Shown here piece after piece: positions 28,361 through 40,984 of a stretch of DNA of 64,000 nt. The position numbers and the translations under genes were made by a program. This DNA comes from Arsenophonus sp052174475. Its GTDB lineage: Bacteria; Pseudomonadota; Gammaproteobacteria; Enterobacterales; Enterobacteriaceae. Positions within the stretch are counted from its first letter, which is position 1. Each line of letters starts with the position of its first letter. The DNA lies in the NCBI GenBank assembly GCA_052174475.1, contig JBQMRO010000029.1:1-64000 (forward strand), read 5' to 3'. The notes beneath the pieces are model-generated. The model ran no database searches and was not told where the DNA came from. It saw only the letters and a program-made list of their open reading frames with translations.

Positions 28361-28750
28361 ATGCGCCATCGTAAGAGTGGTCGTCAATTGAACCGTAATA
28401 GTAGCCATCGCAAAGCCATGTTTTGTAACATGGCTGGTTCTTTAGTTCGTCATGAGATCATTAAAACAACTTTGCCAAAAGCAAAAGAGTTGCGCCGTGT
28501 TATTGAGCCATTGATTACTCTTGCTAAAATCGACAGTGTAGCTAATCGTCGTCGGGCATTTGCCCGTACTCGTGATAATGAGATCGTAGCAAAATTATTT
28601 AATAAACTTGGACCGCGTTTTGCAAACCGTGCAGGTGGTTATACTCGTATTATGAAGTATGGTTTTCGAGCAGGTGACAATGCGCCGATAGCTTATATTG
28701 AGCTTGTTGATCGTATTGTTAAGTCTCAAGCAGAAGTAACTACAGAATAA
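28361..28750 (+). CDS. rplQ: 50S ribosomal protein L17
   Basis: L17 lies at the tunnel exit side of the 50S. I chose the second of two in-frame ATGs (28361, not 28355): it gives the family N-terminus MRHRKSGRQLNRNSSHRKAM and correct spacing to gagaagga. The product is 129 residues and keeps FCNMAGSLVRHEIIKTTLPKAKELRR. The C-terminal tail (VKSQAEVTTE) is divergent, as usual. Last gene of the alpha operon. Confidence 0.98.
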   Translation: MRHRKSGRQLNRNSSHRKAMFCNMAGSLVRHEIIKTTLPKAKELRRVIEPLITLAKIDSVANRRRAFARTRDNEIVAKLFNKLGPRFANRAGGYTRIMKYGFRAGDNAPIAYIELVDRIVKSQAEVTTE

Positions 28751-28801
28751 ATTTACAATTATATAAAAATCGGAATTAAAAAAAATTTTTATATAAATTA
28801 A

Positions 28802-28850
28802 CTTTTGTATATATTGTTATTATAGCATATAATAGCAATATATACAAAAG
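28802..28850. terminator. Long near-perfect hairpin after rplQ
   Basis: A 23-bp stem with a single G-T wobble and loop gca: cttttgtatatattg... pairs with ...caatatatacaaaag. It starts 52 bases after the alpha operon stop codon. There is no T-run directly after it, so it may act as an RNA-end stabiliser or a weak terminator rather than a classical terminator. Confidence 0.5.
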
Positions 28851-28989
28851 ATGATTGATGAACCTTTCTTAATCGTACAGGAAGAAACTCTAATCTTTAT
28901 AGGAAAGATTTATAAGGTTTATATTTTATTTGTAAGAATAAAATGTGAGAGATTAGTAAATTTAGCGTATGATTGTTAGAAATTATGTT

Positions 28990-30330
28990 CAATTCTTATG
29001 TTTCGTAAATCTATTCTCTATCCTTAAATTAGATGAATTTTTCGCCATAAAGTTAGAAAGTAAAATTCTTTTTATCGTTTGCTGCTTTCTCTAAGCAGGT
29101 AGAAGTAGCTTAGGATACCATAAATGGATTATTTTATTCGAATCACGTTTCTTCATACATTAGATTCATAGCTTCGCACTGTCGAAAAAGTTAATTTAAT
29201 CAAATTTTTTATTTTTATTGATGACAAATCTACTCTGACGGGCTGTCGTAGTATGCCCGTAGTTTTCTTGCTCTTTTTACAGCTTTTCCATCGGTAGAAA
29301 GAAATTGTGAAACCATTGTCAACAAAATATCAAGAGCTTTATGATTGATATCATAAAGCTCTGCTAATTAAACTCCTTTAGTTTCGCCTTAATTTTTAGT
29401 TGCATGCCTTTGAGAAATTAAGGCTGCGCATCAACTATTTATCTACCTAACAAGATTTGTGCTGCGTGCTGGGGGCATATCTTTGCCATTGTACTCTAAA
29501 ACTAATATTACTGTCTCCAGTGGCAAGTTAAGAGAGATAGTTAAGGCAGACCGCTCGAGCTGTCATCCAGAAGTTCGGCCCAGTTCTCCCTTTTAATTTT
29601 CAATAACCATCATTGATCGAAATAAGCTTTTTATGTCCATCTTCAGTACCGGCAATATAATTATATAGGCAAAGACGATCATCAGTCTATTTAACAGAAT
29701 TACATATACATTCAGCTAAGAAATAAACGTAATACGTATCGCTTAAATCATATAAATAGCATTGTCTGCGTTCTTTAAGCCATTGATGTTTCAGTTTCCT
29801 GATACTACTAACTAGTAGTAGAAATTATGTGTTTTTTTACAAGAAATCACCTAATAGTTTTATAAAAATATCTGATAGAGAGGATATACCTAAGAGCTAC
29901 CTAACATGGTAATAATTCTTCGTGCTTTTATACACCTTAGATAAGTCAATAACGAACTGTTAAAGGATATTCGTTGCCGTTAAGGTCTTCTGACCTTAGG
30001 AATTTTAATCTCAACATCATAAATACTCGTTTTTATAGATTCGCTGTGGCACGTAATCATTACGATCGACGAAATTTGGTATGCTCGCCAACAATGCAAC
30101 GTTTAGCACGTTATTTCAGCATCCCTTAAAGCTAACTATGAACACAATTGTTGCTATCAGCTTATCTGGTAGCATTACGAATAAGTTCATGTAAGGGATT
30201 ACAGTAATGTTTCATTTCATAAATACCTATAGAGTAGAATTTTATAGCGTATCATTTCTCTATTATTGAAATCATTAATAAAATTAATTAATTAGGAATA
30301 TACTACTCATCTTGGAAACTTTATACATCA
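28990..30330 (-). mobile_element. IS256-family transposase remnant (minus strand)
   Basis: Collinear with the minus-strand copies at 2745 and 59935. Shared blocks include cgtaaatctattctctatcc (29004) against cataaatctattttccatcc (59937), the motif gtttcagtttcctgatacta (29790) against gtttcagtctgctaatagca (60719), and the right end around 30315. Heavily mutated with no open frame, but near full length (about 1.34 kb). Confidence 0.65.
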
Positions 30331-30349
30331 GAAATAAACATAACTCGTT

Positions 30350-31175
30350 TTAAAGAATTTTCTCTAGGCTAGATAATTTAGTAAATAAAACGATCATCAA
30401 CCATATAATCTATTTAGTCCATAATTTTAATTAGCTAATCTAATTTTTAGATTTTAAATGTGAATTTACTTACCAATAAATCTTGGGTTACCTAACCTTA
30501 TTAGGCGACTGTGAATAATTTCATGCTCGCTAGTAAATATTTCATATCATTTACCTTTATCCGAATAAAGGATAAACTCTGATTGATGATCAGCTTAAAA
30601 AAATGGCAGATGCATTCTGCATTAAACTTTCTAAGAATCTCATAATTTTAATACATGACCTTATCTATCTTGGATGATTAACATCGCGATTTGCTCCTTC
30701 CTTTTATCTCCTCCTCTTCCGAGCGTTTTATGGCTTTTCTATGTAGAATATAATGCTTCCCATTAAGGTTTTCAGGGAAAAATATTTCCATCGATTTTAA
30801 TAATCGCAGTTAGTGAATTTATTTTGCCTGTCGATGCTAATATAAGGAAGTATTAATGTTATTTATTTATCTTTGTGATCTGGTTACAGCAGAGAAGTTA
30901 TGATCATATTATTAAATGTTTCCTGCAATCGCAAAATTCAACGATATTGCTGTAACCTTAATTAGTAAGTTTCCTTTCGCTTTAGCCGATAATATCTCTC
31001 CATGATAATATAGGCAAGATAAAGTAGAGTGAATCGCTTCAATCCATTAAGTAACATCATTTGACAGGATTATCGCTAAACCAACTAATGAGATGCAGAT
31101 TTATCTTGGACAGGAAGTAAAGGAAAAGTCTCTTTGATCTGTATGATTATTTTTTTTCATGATAACCGTTATAGC
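30350..31175 (-). mobile_element. IS1595-family transposase remnant (minus strand)
   Basis: From gataatttagtaaataaaac (30370) to the start region ttttttttcatgataacc (31150) it is collinear with the minus copy at 12900-13790 and the reverse of the plus copy at 1230-2115. A perfect 7-bp hairpin at 30554-30571 replaces an imperfect one in sister copies. It lies directly right of an IS256-family remnant, the same arrangement as at 12370-13790. Confidence 0.7.
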
Positions 31176-31179
31176 GAAA

Positions 31180-34100
31180 ATTTTTCATACAGTATAAGAA
31201 ATTTCTACTAGTAACCTTTATTGATATAGATAAAGTAGACAGGTTAAAGTGAGTAATATATATACGTAGAAAAGGTATTGCTAAAAAATTAGCGTCAATA
31301 TCACTTATCGTGTATCTGATGTATTAAAAGTGATGACTTCTGATGTTTTAGCATAACTACTAATACCGTCGCTAACTAGCGTATCAATAAAAAAACATTG
31401 AAAAATGTTGATTTACAGTGAGCTTCTTGCATTTCAGTGCCGTATAGATACCATTTATAATGGATTGTTACTACAATATGAGATTATCGCCGGATTCAGC
31501 TATAAAAAGGTACAATTAATTTTAATATCACCTATTGATAGGTGTGATACGCTGTATTATACGCAGTAAGATTTATAAGAAGGCAAGCAACTAGAATCGC
31601 CTTGAGCCTATATCTACACACCGTAGATTTGCAACAAAAGTGACAAGGAAAAGGGTTCTGATGATCGTCTTCCAATTAATGCATGATTGACATGATTAGG
31701 GATAAGGTCCCGTTAAATTGCGAGTATTGGATGGCAATAACAAAGTTAATAAGTTTTATTAAAAACGACTTACGATAGTATTTACCAATTTTGATAGCAG
31801 GTTAAGCTTATGAAGCAATCACACGGCAGTTTTATCTACCCTGTATATATTTAAGAATTTTAAAATGTGCGGCGCACGGACATGATTAAGGAGTTTATTC
31901 CTATTTCAATCTGCAACATATTGATGCCCTCTTAGTCTGTGACTGAGTAATGGGTTAACGGAGTTGGTGAATAGGAATTAGTCATCGCTCATTCTTGATA
32001 GCGATGTTGCTTCGCATTATTACTTATATTAACTCAGCGAACAACATGAAAGACACGTTTAGTCTAGGTAATTAAAATTGAATTATAAATAGACCACTAG
32101 AGGTGCAATGGAGCGTCTGACCTTTAAGAGGGAAATCATCAATGAGTATTATATTTTCCTAACAGTTTAGTTTTTACATGAGCATTACACGCATGCGATC
32201 AATAAGATATTGATAAGGAAGAGGATATGATGACTGACAATTCACTGTATTTTATGACCAATACTAGCGTCTTTTGGAAGACAGTGCCTGCTTTTAAGTT
32301 GGGAAAAAGAAAGTAAGTTACTAGAAATAAACAGTCGTGCAGCAGAGGTATTAGGTACTGGGATGATTAGAAATTTAGTTGCTTGCCAAGTTTTATAATC
32401 TGAATGTGGAAATTTACTGAATCGCTCTATATTAAGAGCTCGCCTACTAGGTACCAGGAATCTCTTTAAAGCGTATCAGCTGCAAGGTTGCAGTAATTTA
32501 TAATTTTAACCACCGCAATAGGATTATTAGGATGAAATTCCGGTAGGCAATATTTATAAAAGTGATTTTAGTAAAAATAACCTACAGCTTTAAAACAGCA
32601 TCAGGTGACGGAGATGAATAACATTTCATCTGCAGCTATATTAATCAGATCATGAATTGCAAGAGTGATGGTTCCCCTCCTTCTGGAGGGAAGCTGGAGG
32701 TGATAGCCAATATTTCTAAATCAACGGTGAAGGGATGTTCACCTTACTATTACCCAATCTTGGTAGGTTAGCCGGAAAATTCTAGGAATGATGATGATAG
32801 ATTGTATTCATTATAGATTATAAGTTCTTGTCTGCTAAACAGCGGTGAAATTTTAACCAAGCCAGCTTTAAACTAGCTAAAGGTTAAAGATATTAAGAGT
32901 TCCATCCGCTTAAGTGAAAAGGTTAATAATTTGGATTATATCTTAATCGCCTTCATGACTAATCTGATACCGGAAGATATCAATAATATAAATTTAGTAG
33001 ATAATCAGTAGTTATAAAGCTACTTTCGCAGTTTTTTGGCTAGATGTAATCTCTAAAGTCACTAACTCAGTCGAAAGTTCAGGGTTAGCGAGATAATTCT
33101 CCTGGTAGTTGAGTGAGTTAGATGTACTGACTGTGCTGAAATTTAAGGACTATTTACAGGTAACTAATAATCAAACGTAACATAAAGGATAGGTTGCGTG
33201 ATGATCAAAGAGACTGAGCGGTAATTTGGTAGCTTGTGGGCACTATTTTTTCAGACATAGAAGATTTTTAAGATAACTTGAATGAAACCAGCTGTCCTTT
33301 GCAATATTCTATCAGTAATAGCTGATCTAGGGGCGGTAACTTGCTTATGCCAAGTGATCAGGTATGCGGCGTGTAGTCTTATAGCAAGCTGGGTAAAATT
33401 AGGTTCTAGACAGATGCTTTTCGTCTTGAGCAAAAGTATTGTTGTTTACATTATATTATGATGGGCAAATAGATTACTTGGTACAACAGTGCATCTAATA
33501 TTGGACAAGAGTTTACGTTAGAGTAGCACCACTATAATAGCAGCGCCAGGCAGAGAAGTTGTGATCGTTGTTAAACAACTGATGCGATGACCTTTCAGGA
33601 TATACTGTGATTAACATGGGTATTATTGCCGTTATGATGGTGCAATCCAGATAGGTTGAACTAGAAAAATATTCGTTTCTATCTGCTGTAGATAGATAGC
33701 ATCGCAGAGAAAGAGACCATTCTATTTCGCTTGAACTTTAGGTAAAGAGGTGGCGCGATGAGTATACCTAATAGTTTCTGGATATTTCGTGGAATATTTT
33801 TAGCGATAGAGAATCATAGCGCAAGATGATAAAGAATAGATTATTTGAAATTGCGACAAGGTAAAATGATTGTCTGAGCTGGATTAATAAATATCAAACG
33901 TAGTAAACATGGTAAAACGGTAGTGTTGGATATTCTTGGTTATGCCTTGCAAGTAGCAAAATAAGTGAGATAACACGGATAAAAGCGGTAATAATTTTAA
34001 TAGGTTTCTTAAAAAACCATTTTTCAAGAAACCAAGAACGTTTTGGCTGTATTGGTATCAATATTAAAGAATCCTTAATGAAGGAAAAAGCGTACAAGAT

Positions 34101-34590
34101 TTTGCCTATTCAAAAAGTGAAAATAATTATATAAACCTATATAGCTAAAAAGAGCCCTAATGGATTGTGAGTAATTTAAATCAGCAGATTGTATTAGAAT
34201 GATACTGCGCATTATAAGTCATTGTTATCCTATAGTAAAACTTTAAATTATGGTAAGGTTGTTTGATCGCAAAATCTAGTTATAATGATCTTTATCCATC
34301 CAATACTAGCAAAATATAGAGAAATGCTAACAAATTTTCGCAGAAGCTCTGGCTACCGCTAATAAGTATATATTAGGTGGTGAATATAAAAATATTTTGA
34401 ATCAACTGTTAAATAGTTAAGAATCTAAATATCGTCAATCAAGATTTATCGTTGAGTTTCTGTAAAGCACTAAAACCTGAGATAGGATGTTTAGCTGCAA
34501 ATACATAGTACCTCACATCCCTTGCATTTGGGATGCCAATGATTGGGTAAAACAGTTATCTTAATAAAGATAACTGTATCGATGATTTTT
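31180..34590. other. Eroded region, contents not recognised
   Basis: About 3.4 kb without an intact gene. Base composition is less A+T-rich than in the feo region, and short open stretches occur, such as 33894-34097 on the minus strand. I could not tie any to a known family. The plus strand near 33880-33950 reads NIKRSKHGKTVVLDILGYALQVAK and that near 34340-34420 reads EALATANKYILGGEYKNILNQLL, which look like ancient coding sequence. Possibly a prophage or other acquired segment; undecided. Confidence 0.4.
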
Positions 34591-34599
34591 GCACAGAAG

Positions 34600-35480
34600 T
34601 TGCCATGAAAAATAAACAGTAATACAGATTAAATGGATTATCTCCTTATTTCTTGCTAACATAAAACTGTATCTAATTAGATGACTCGGTGATAATTTAT
34701 CGGATTATATCGATCTATGCATTGAAGTAACTCATTTCACTTTACCCTACTCAGGTTATCATACTGAGTATGTTATCTACTTGGAAAATTCATTAAGATT
34801 TAGAGATATTTTTATAAAATCCTCAATCGCAGAAAAAGATTTAAAAATCTTACTTTAAGTCTTCTGATGAAACTATATTACAAGAATAAATGTTTTAGTT
34901 ATCTGTTATGTATGTTGAATAGCTTAACTTTAATAGAAGTTAAGAAACAAATAGGTATTAATGTTTAAAATAAGGTTTATATCTGAGTGTCTTTCCTTCC
35001 TTGCTTCAGTGACAACAACCAACTTAAATGTACTAAGTGTTATTGTTGAAGTCGATGAAATATTTTCCTTAATCCTTTAAAGTGATTATTATTTTTCACA
35101 TAGAAAAGCTAGAAAACATGCAAGAGTATGAAAATAAAAGGAAAGAAGGAATCTCGATGTTAATTGCCCGAGATCAACAGGGTCATGTATAAGCTATGAA
35201 ATTCTTGAAGAGCTTAATGCAGAATGTTTTATCCGTTTTCTTGATCTTATTATTAATAAATAATTCATCCTTTATTCGAATGTAGATAAATAGTGCAAAA
35301 CTTTTTCTAGTGAGCATGAAATCAGTTACCATTGCCTAATAAGGTTAGGGTAATCAGAGAGTTATTAGTAATAAATTCCACATTTAAAATGTTAATAATT
35401 ATATATTAGCTGATTAAAAGGATGGTTGAGTAGATTCCATCATATAGGGTCTTTTATTTATCAAATTATTTGGCTTGGAG
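34600..35480 (+). mobile_element. IS1595-family transposase remnant
   Basis: A clear second plus-strand copy. At about 35020-35190 it reads LNVLSVIVEVDEIFSLI, SHRKARKHA, and, in another frame, ARDQQGHV, followed by EILEELNAECFIRFLDLIINK. Family members read LSGIVEVDETFFLESFKG ... RKARKRGG ... VLIARDRQGHVSDAVLEELN. The 5' part matches 1230-1540. Frameshifts and stops are frequent. Confidence 0.8.
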
Positions 35481-35489
35481 AAGATAAAT

Positions 35490-37095
35490 TAAACTCAGAA
35501 CAATTGAAATATAGATGTAGCTACAAATTTCTTTGCAAAAAAAGTAATAACCTTATGCTAATATAGCCATTAAACCTACCTTTAACCGTTCAACGGTATC
35601 ACTAAAAGTCTATATGTAATTCAGTTATTTAATAATGGCGCACTATTATTGGATATTCTCTAGTACTTAATTTGTTGGGGTCATTGATATTCCTGCTGCA
35701 GAGGAGTTTACTATGTAACGGATGGTTATTATTTAGTATTACATTTGGCCTGTGGTTATCGAATTAACCTTACTCCGTAGGCAGTTGCGAGATAATTGAT
35801 AAAGTGTATATGGTGTGTCTCCATAAGCGGGAGAGTGTGACTCTACCTTAAATATCTTATTAGGCTAGGTTTTTTGGTGTACCTCTGGGTTGTGTACTGA
35901 ATGTTTATTTCTATTAGTCTATCTATTATCGCTGTGAGGTTACCTAGTTCATCTACACTGGACCACACTGATAAATACTTTCTTTAAAGCTTATTTAGCC
36001 AAGGTAAAATAAGGTTGTTTCTAGCGTTATTTATTCACCTCTTGGGACTTATATTTAATTGACCCCGTTGAATCTGTTATACGAAACTTTCGTCGATGAC
36101 GAGTATTTTAATAATTTAAATTGTCGCTAACTTTACCTATGCGGGTAAAGCTCAGTTTATCAGTGGTTTACTCAACGGGATTAAAAGTCATTTAACTGCG
36201 TCTAAAGAGACGATTATTAATTTAGTAACAGTATATCTAGCTATTTTAAGGAAACACTATGAATAAACAATACTTTACGGAGTCTTGTCGTGATTAGAGA
36301 TAATTTTATACAAATGAGGAACCGGTGTTGTGAGTACCTTACTACGCGCGCATTAAAAGATGTTGATCAGTGATCTAATATTACTTATGGTAAGTCAAAT
36401 CACGTCATGTGTGCTTTACGCTACTACTATTTACTAGAGTAAATCAAGAAGGTAATTATAAGGTAATAAAGATTACCTTTGTACTACAGATTGTGATGTA
36501 TTCCTATTCTAGGCAGCATTCGTGACACATTGGCTATTATAAGTTCGCATGAGTTGGGAAAATGCCTGTCGTAACTGATTTGCTAACAATAATAGTAGGA
36601 CTTTTACTGATGCAAACAATCTAGGATGAGATTGAAGTGCAATTACAGATCGGTTTTACCCCGCTCTAGAAATTACTCTTAGCAATAAGTTTTTTGAACA
36701 GGAGAAATTCGGGGGGGGGTGTAAATATCGGATCTGCAGTAGGAGTTTCCTCTGCTGATAAATATTATGAATATAGCTTCAACATGTAATTTTAGCAATA
36801 ATGTTATCAACTTAATCACGTAATAATAACGACTATAAGCAGTTTATTGTGTTTATGAAGTATTGTAGTTTTTACTTGGTAATGGTGGTTGATACCTGGG
36901 TATTTTATTATCAATCGCACTCATGAACCGTAATCTGTTTGCTTACCCTAATTGTATCGATCAATACTTTGAAGTTTATATCCATCTATATAAATTTACT
37001 GATATCACAACCTATAGATCCTTAAACTACTATCTGTCTTCATGACATTCAACAGAAAAGTTGCCGAGGATAACTCTGGGAATCAGAATCTATGC
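35490..37095 (+). pseudogene. Eroded region, possible phage tail tape-measure remnant
   Basis: No intact gene. At about 36135-36250 the plus strand reads YAGKAQFISGLLNGIKSHLTASKETIINLV. This has the shape of the C-terminal part of phage tail tape-measure proteins (AGxxIxxGLxxGIxSxxxxVKxxI). If correct, the surrounding 31-38 kb would be a dead prophage. The match is short and judged by eye, so this is a weak call. A run of nine G occurs at 36711-36719, very unusual here. Confidence 0.25.
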
Positions 37096-37099
37096 AGCA

Positions 37100-37765
37100 T
37101 TGTTACGGCAATCAGAATTGATGACAGCATAATAACGTAACAACTACTATGATGTATAGTGCAACTATGTTGTTTTATAAAAATTCATGATCTTCGTACT
37201 ATTTTTATATTCTGCGATATATTAATTTTTTAGGAATTCATATAGATGATTTAGAAAAAATTTCCTATAAAGAGTAAACTAGGTAAAACAGAAAACAATA
37301 CGTAACTTTACATCTTAAACCGCCTGTTTACTAAATTAATTCATAATTTTCTTCTTGAAATTAATAATAACAGATTAACTAAATTTTTTATGACACTTCA
37401 AAGAGTTTATTACAGAGGAATGTATTCAATTCTTGATCCCCCAATTTTTGGCATGCAAATTATCTGCTTCTAGTTAGAATTATATGGAATTTTGAGAAAC
37501 GTGCGACCTAGGTCAAGCGGATAATGCTATATGCAACTGCATCAAGGGGAAATTAATGAAAGTGTAATTCCAGATAAGTTCATTAACTATAAGGAAATAA
37601 GAAAAATTCCCATATCCTTCTCTTCCTAAAAATAAACACAAAGATAACTAGGGCGAATAGATATTTACGAATTCGAACAGGATGACAATTCCTATTTCTC
37701 TAGCAGAGAAATACTCAAAGGTAATTTATAAAGATAAATATATCTACTAATTAAGCTAGTTTTCA
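37100..37765 (+). repeat. Unidentified dispersed repeat, copy B
   Basis: Opposite in orientation to the copies at 8440-9080 and 54640-55265. The plus strand reads (in pieces) INESVIPDKFINYKEIRKIPISF, paralleling INESMLADEFITYKENKDIILISF on the minus strand of the 54.6-kb copy. This shared protein-like reading supports an ancestral coding sequence on this strand. The family is not recognised. The left boundary is uncertain. Confidence 0.55.
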
Positions 37766-37769
37766 ACAT

Positions 37770-38930
37770 TGATGACGACTTGGGGGTAACCTTTATTGAA
37801 AGGTACGGTGAAAGTGTTACCTTATGGACCCGTTTATCTATTTAGCAAATATTTAACTGTGCGTACTTTGTACCGTAAGTTATTCGGCACTACTACTGCG
37901 TTTCTTCTTAATGTCTTTACCAACATTTTTCTGCTAAAGTTGTAAATTAAAAGCTTGTATTTCATATAGTTTCAAATTTATCGAGCACTATTAGCATAAC
38001 AAGTTAATATTTTATCCGATTGTAACTAGCAATATATTACTTTTACTATTCCTTATCTTCTTTAGCCTTTTTTAATAATAACTAACCGTTACTCAATGCT
38101 CTGTTTCGAGCTGCCAGTAGGCTATGTGGTAAAGTGAGTACGTAAATAGGATATCGAAATTGGTATCTTCTGTGCCTTGGACATTTATTGTTGATAAGTC
38201 AATCAAAATCTGCATTTCTATAAATAGAGCTCTAAGAAATCTGGCGAGGCTCTGTTATCTACTTTCTTTTATTATAACTATGACATTATAAATCCCCCAA
38301 TTTGTTTCCTGTTCTATGTGGTGTATCCTTCCAAGAAAGGAGTGAAAGCGCATACCCTCTGAAGGCACAGTACGGAAGTTACTGTAAAAATTACACTTTG
38401 CTAAAAAGACGAAAGATGAGTGTGACTAGCCTAAAATACCTCCGACTTTACATTAAACGATCTCTTATATTTAACTTCAAAACTACTATATTATCGATTT
38501 GGAGTGTGGTTGTACATCATTACTATACCACTGGACCAAATAGTTACTAGTAACAGATACTGACATAGAAAGAGAAATGATCCGGCGTTATATTATCCAT
38601 GTTTCAGCGAGGCACTTTAATATAGTACATTACTATGATTTCTTGTCTAATTATAAGAAAGAGATACTGTTAGCAAAGGTGTATAAAGGACTAGAGATAA
38701 CCCAGCTTGTAAAAAACTAGAAAAACTGAGATTATCTGTTCTGATGAAAGGATTCTTGCATATAGATTTGTATAAATGCATTCTTTGTGCTTATAGACTA
38801 CTATTATTAATACTTAGCTTAGCAAATCAAAGTAACAGAATTATTATCAAAAAAAATGCATAAAATAAAAAACGATAGCTATTAAGATAAATATATGGTT
38901 AATATCTATAAAATTAGAGTATTAAGTCAA
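37770..38930. other. Eroded region, contents not recognised
   Basis: No intact gene and no recognisable element. An 82-codon open stretch (38302-38550) has no family resemblance that I can see, and its composition is like the surrounding debris, so I do not call it a gene. Confidence 0.45.
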
Positions 38931-38934
38931 ATAA

Positions 38935-40140
38935 TACATACTTCTATGAAAGTATCACTGATAATAGAATCAGTAAACTAATTCTATCCCTTTTTAGAAA
39001 TAAGGGATAACTTTTTTGTTGTGCTTAAAGAACAATTAAAGTTTCTAACTATGAACTATACAGACTGATATTAACGATCTTGAGATTAAAGTGACTAAGA
39101 TTAGTAGTGTATAGTGCATAGGAAACGGAATATGCCTTAACAGCTCCTTACTTCGGTCTTATCTAAATAGTACAAAAACAGTGAATAGTTACTATCATCC
39201 CTATATACTTGTAGGCTTATAGGCATCGATGATTTTCATGAATGCTCTGCTTTGTTTGTGCTTTTCGATGAAAAAGCACATGATTTCTCTACCAGTACCA
39301 TCAATAGATTAAAATAATAATCCCTTGAAGGAGATATACTATATGCTATCTGTATAATTTAAGTGATATACCTAGATTTATTTCTTGGCTGATGATATAT
39401 GCCGTTTTGTTAGGCAAGTTGATCACTTTTATCTGTTGTTTATTATCGGCAGCACTGGATGGATGATATGAAGATAGTTTCGGTCGAAGATGCTTATGAA
39501 GAGTTAAAAATAAATTTGGCTTAAAATTTAATTGCCTGCTAGCACGGAGCTTAGCAGTATTTCCTAAATTTGGCACGGGGATGCGGTGTTTAGTTTTTTA
39601 GAATATAACGGTAAAGATATTTCTGGGGTGCACAGCAGAGTAATGTTGTTTAGGCATAAAATAGCTGATATGCTAGGATTCACTTTTAAAAGGCATGCAT
39701 CAAAAGTCAAAACTTGAGTTACGGGAGATTTAGCTAACAAAGAGACGTTGATCCCGCTAATAAACTCCTTGATGTTTTATTGGAAAGGGTTTCAGTAAAT
39801 ATCATATAGCGATTAAGAAGTTAGAGAATAATCAAGAAGAACGGTTGATATTCTGTGCCTTTTTCCGTCAGCGTACCGGGTTTTCAATAAGAGTGACGAA
39901 TCTGATTAAATCGGTTTTTTGTGACAGTGTGAGGCTATAAAGCTGATGTTGAAGCATTATGATTAAAGTAAGTAATACTTTAAGAATATTTAAGTTGCTA
40001 TATGTCTGATCAAAAACTGGAACTGGACTATAAGGATATTTATCCTTTATTCTAGTGATAAATAACCTATAGTTTAGGGATAAAATAGATTTACAGACCT
40101 TAATATGCGAGAAGATTGCCATGATTATTTTGCACTAGAT
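38935..40140 (+). mobile_element. IS256-family transposase remnant
   Basis: The best-preserved C-terminal half of this family in the window. At about 39650-39930 the plus strand reads HKIADMLG, KRHASKVKT, LANKETLIPLINSL, KYHIAIKKLENNQEERLIF and SIRVTNLIKSVF. These correspond to IS256-family HKTANVLNKLPK, VKTxLxEIWxAET, KYxKAIKKLEKNREELLAFY and SIRTTNPIESVFATVR. Near 39070-39110 DLEIKVTKI matches the upstream VxVPKVRD segment. Frameshifts and stops show it is dead. It ends about 175 bases before engB. Confidence 0.85.
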
Positions 40141-40313
40141 TTGTTAATCATCTCTATTATATCATGTTCTATATTTTTATGTTAAAATATTTTTAATAAA
40201 GCTTATTAAAAATATAGTCATCTATCTTTCATGTAGCCATATTATCTTAATTTATCTACATATAAGTAGAATTGCTCTACTTTAAGACGAACTGAAGTTA
40301 GCGAGAAATAATA

Positions 40314-40937
40314 ATGATAAATAAAAATTATAACTATTACCAGACAAAATTTATTATAAGTGTGCCTGATATTCACCATTTACTAAACGATCATGGTATA
40401 GAAATTGCATTTGCTGGACGTTCTAACGCTGGTAAATCCAGTACATTAAATGCACTTACACAACAAAAAAATCTAGCTCGAGCCAGTAAAACACCTGGTA
40501 GAACACAGTTAATTAATTTATTTGAAGTTGCAGATGGTATTAGGTTAGTTGATTTACCTGGCTACGGTTATGCAGAAGCTCCAGGATCAATTAAACGCCA
40601 ATGGCAGCAAGCATTAAGTGAATATTTACAAAAAAGAAAATGTTTAAAAGGGTTGATAATATTAATGGACATTCGTCATCCATTAAAAAATGCAGATATA
40701 CAAATAATTAAATGGACTGTAGTAATGCATATCCCGATATTAGTATTGCTATCTAAAGCAGATAAATTAGTACCTAATAAACAAAAAGCTCAAGTTATAG
40801 CAGTACGTGATAAACTAAAAATAGTAGCTGGTAATATACAAGTTGAAATCTTTTCTTCATTAAAAAAAATAGGTATCGATAAATTACAATTTAAATTAAA
40901 TGAATGGTTTAACAAGTGCGATTCTGAACATAACTAA
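40314..40937 (+). CDS. engB: Ribosome biogenesis GTPase EngB (YihA/YsxC)
   Basis: EngB is an essential GTPase acting in 50S subunit assembly in the cytosol. The 207-residue product has G1 GRSNAGKS at 35-42, the G2 Thr in RTQLI, G3 DLPG at 80-83, and G4 SKAD at 147-150, followed by the G5-like EIFSSLKKIG. Length and order fit the family. In E. coli it lies convergent with polA across the spf gene; here both genes point the same way with a dead IS481-family element between them, so a local rearrangement has occurred. Codon use is strongly A+T-biased, like the rest of the chromosome. Confidence 0.98.
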   Translation: MINKNYNYYQTKFIISVPDIHHLLNDHGIEIAFAGRSNAGKSSTLNALTQQKNLARASKTPGRTQLINLFEVADGIRLVDLPGYGYAEAPGSIKRQWQQALSEYLQKRKCLKGLIILMDIRHPLKNADIQIIKWTVVMHIPILVLLSKADKLVPNKQKAQVIAVRDKLKIVAGNIQVEIFSSLKKIGIDKLQFKLNEWFNKCDSEHN

Positions 40938-40984
40938 TCTACCTAATAAATAATTATAGAGATTTATTTATCACTTTTCTAACA

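Noticed and set aside
38302..38550. 82-codon plus-strand frame as a real gene
   Set aside because: No family resemblance, no ribosome-binding site, located in debris; chance open frames of this length are expected here.
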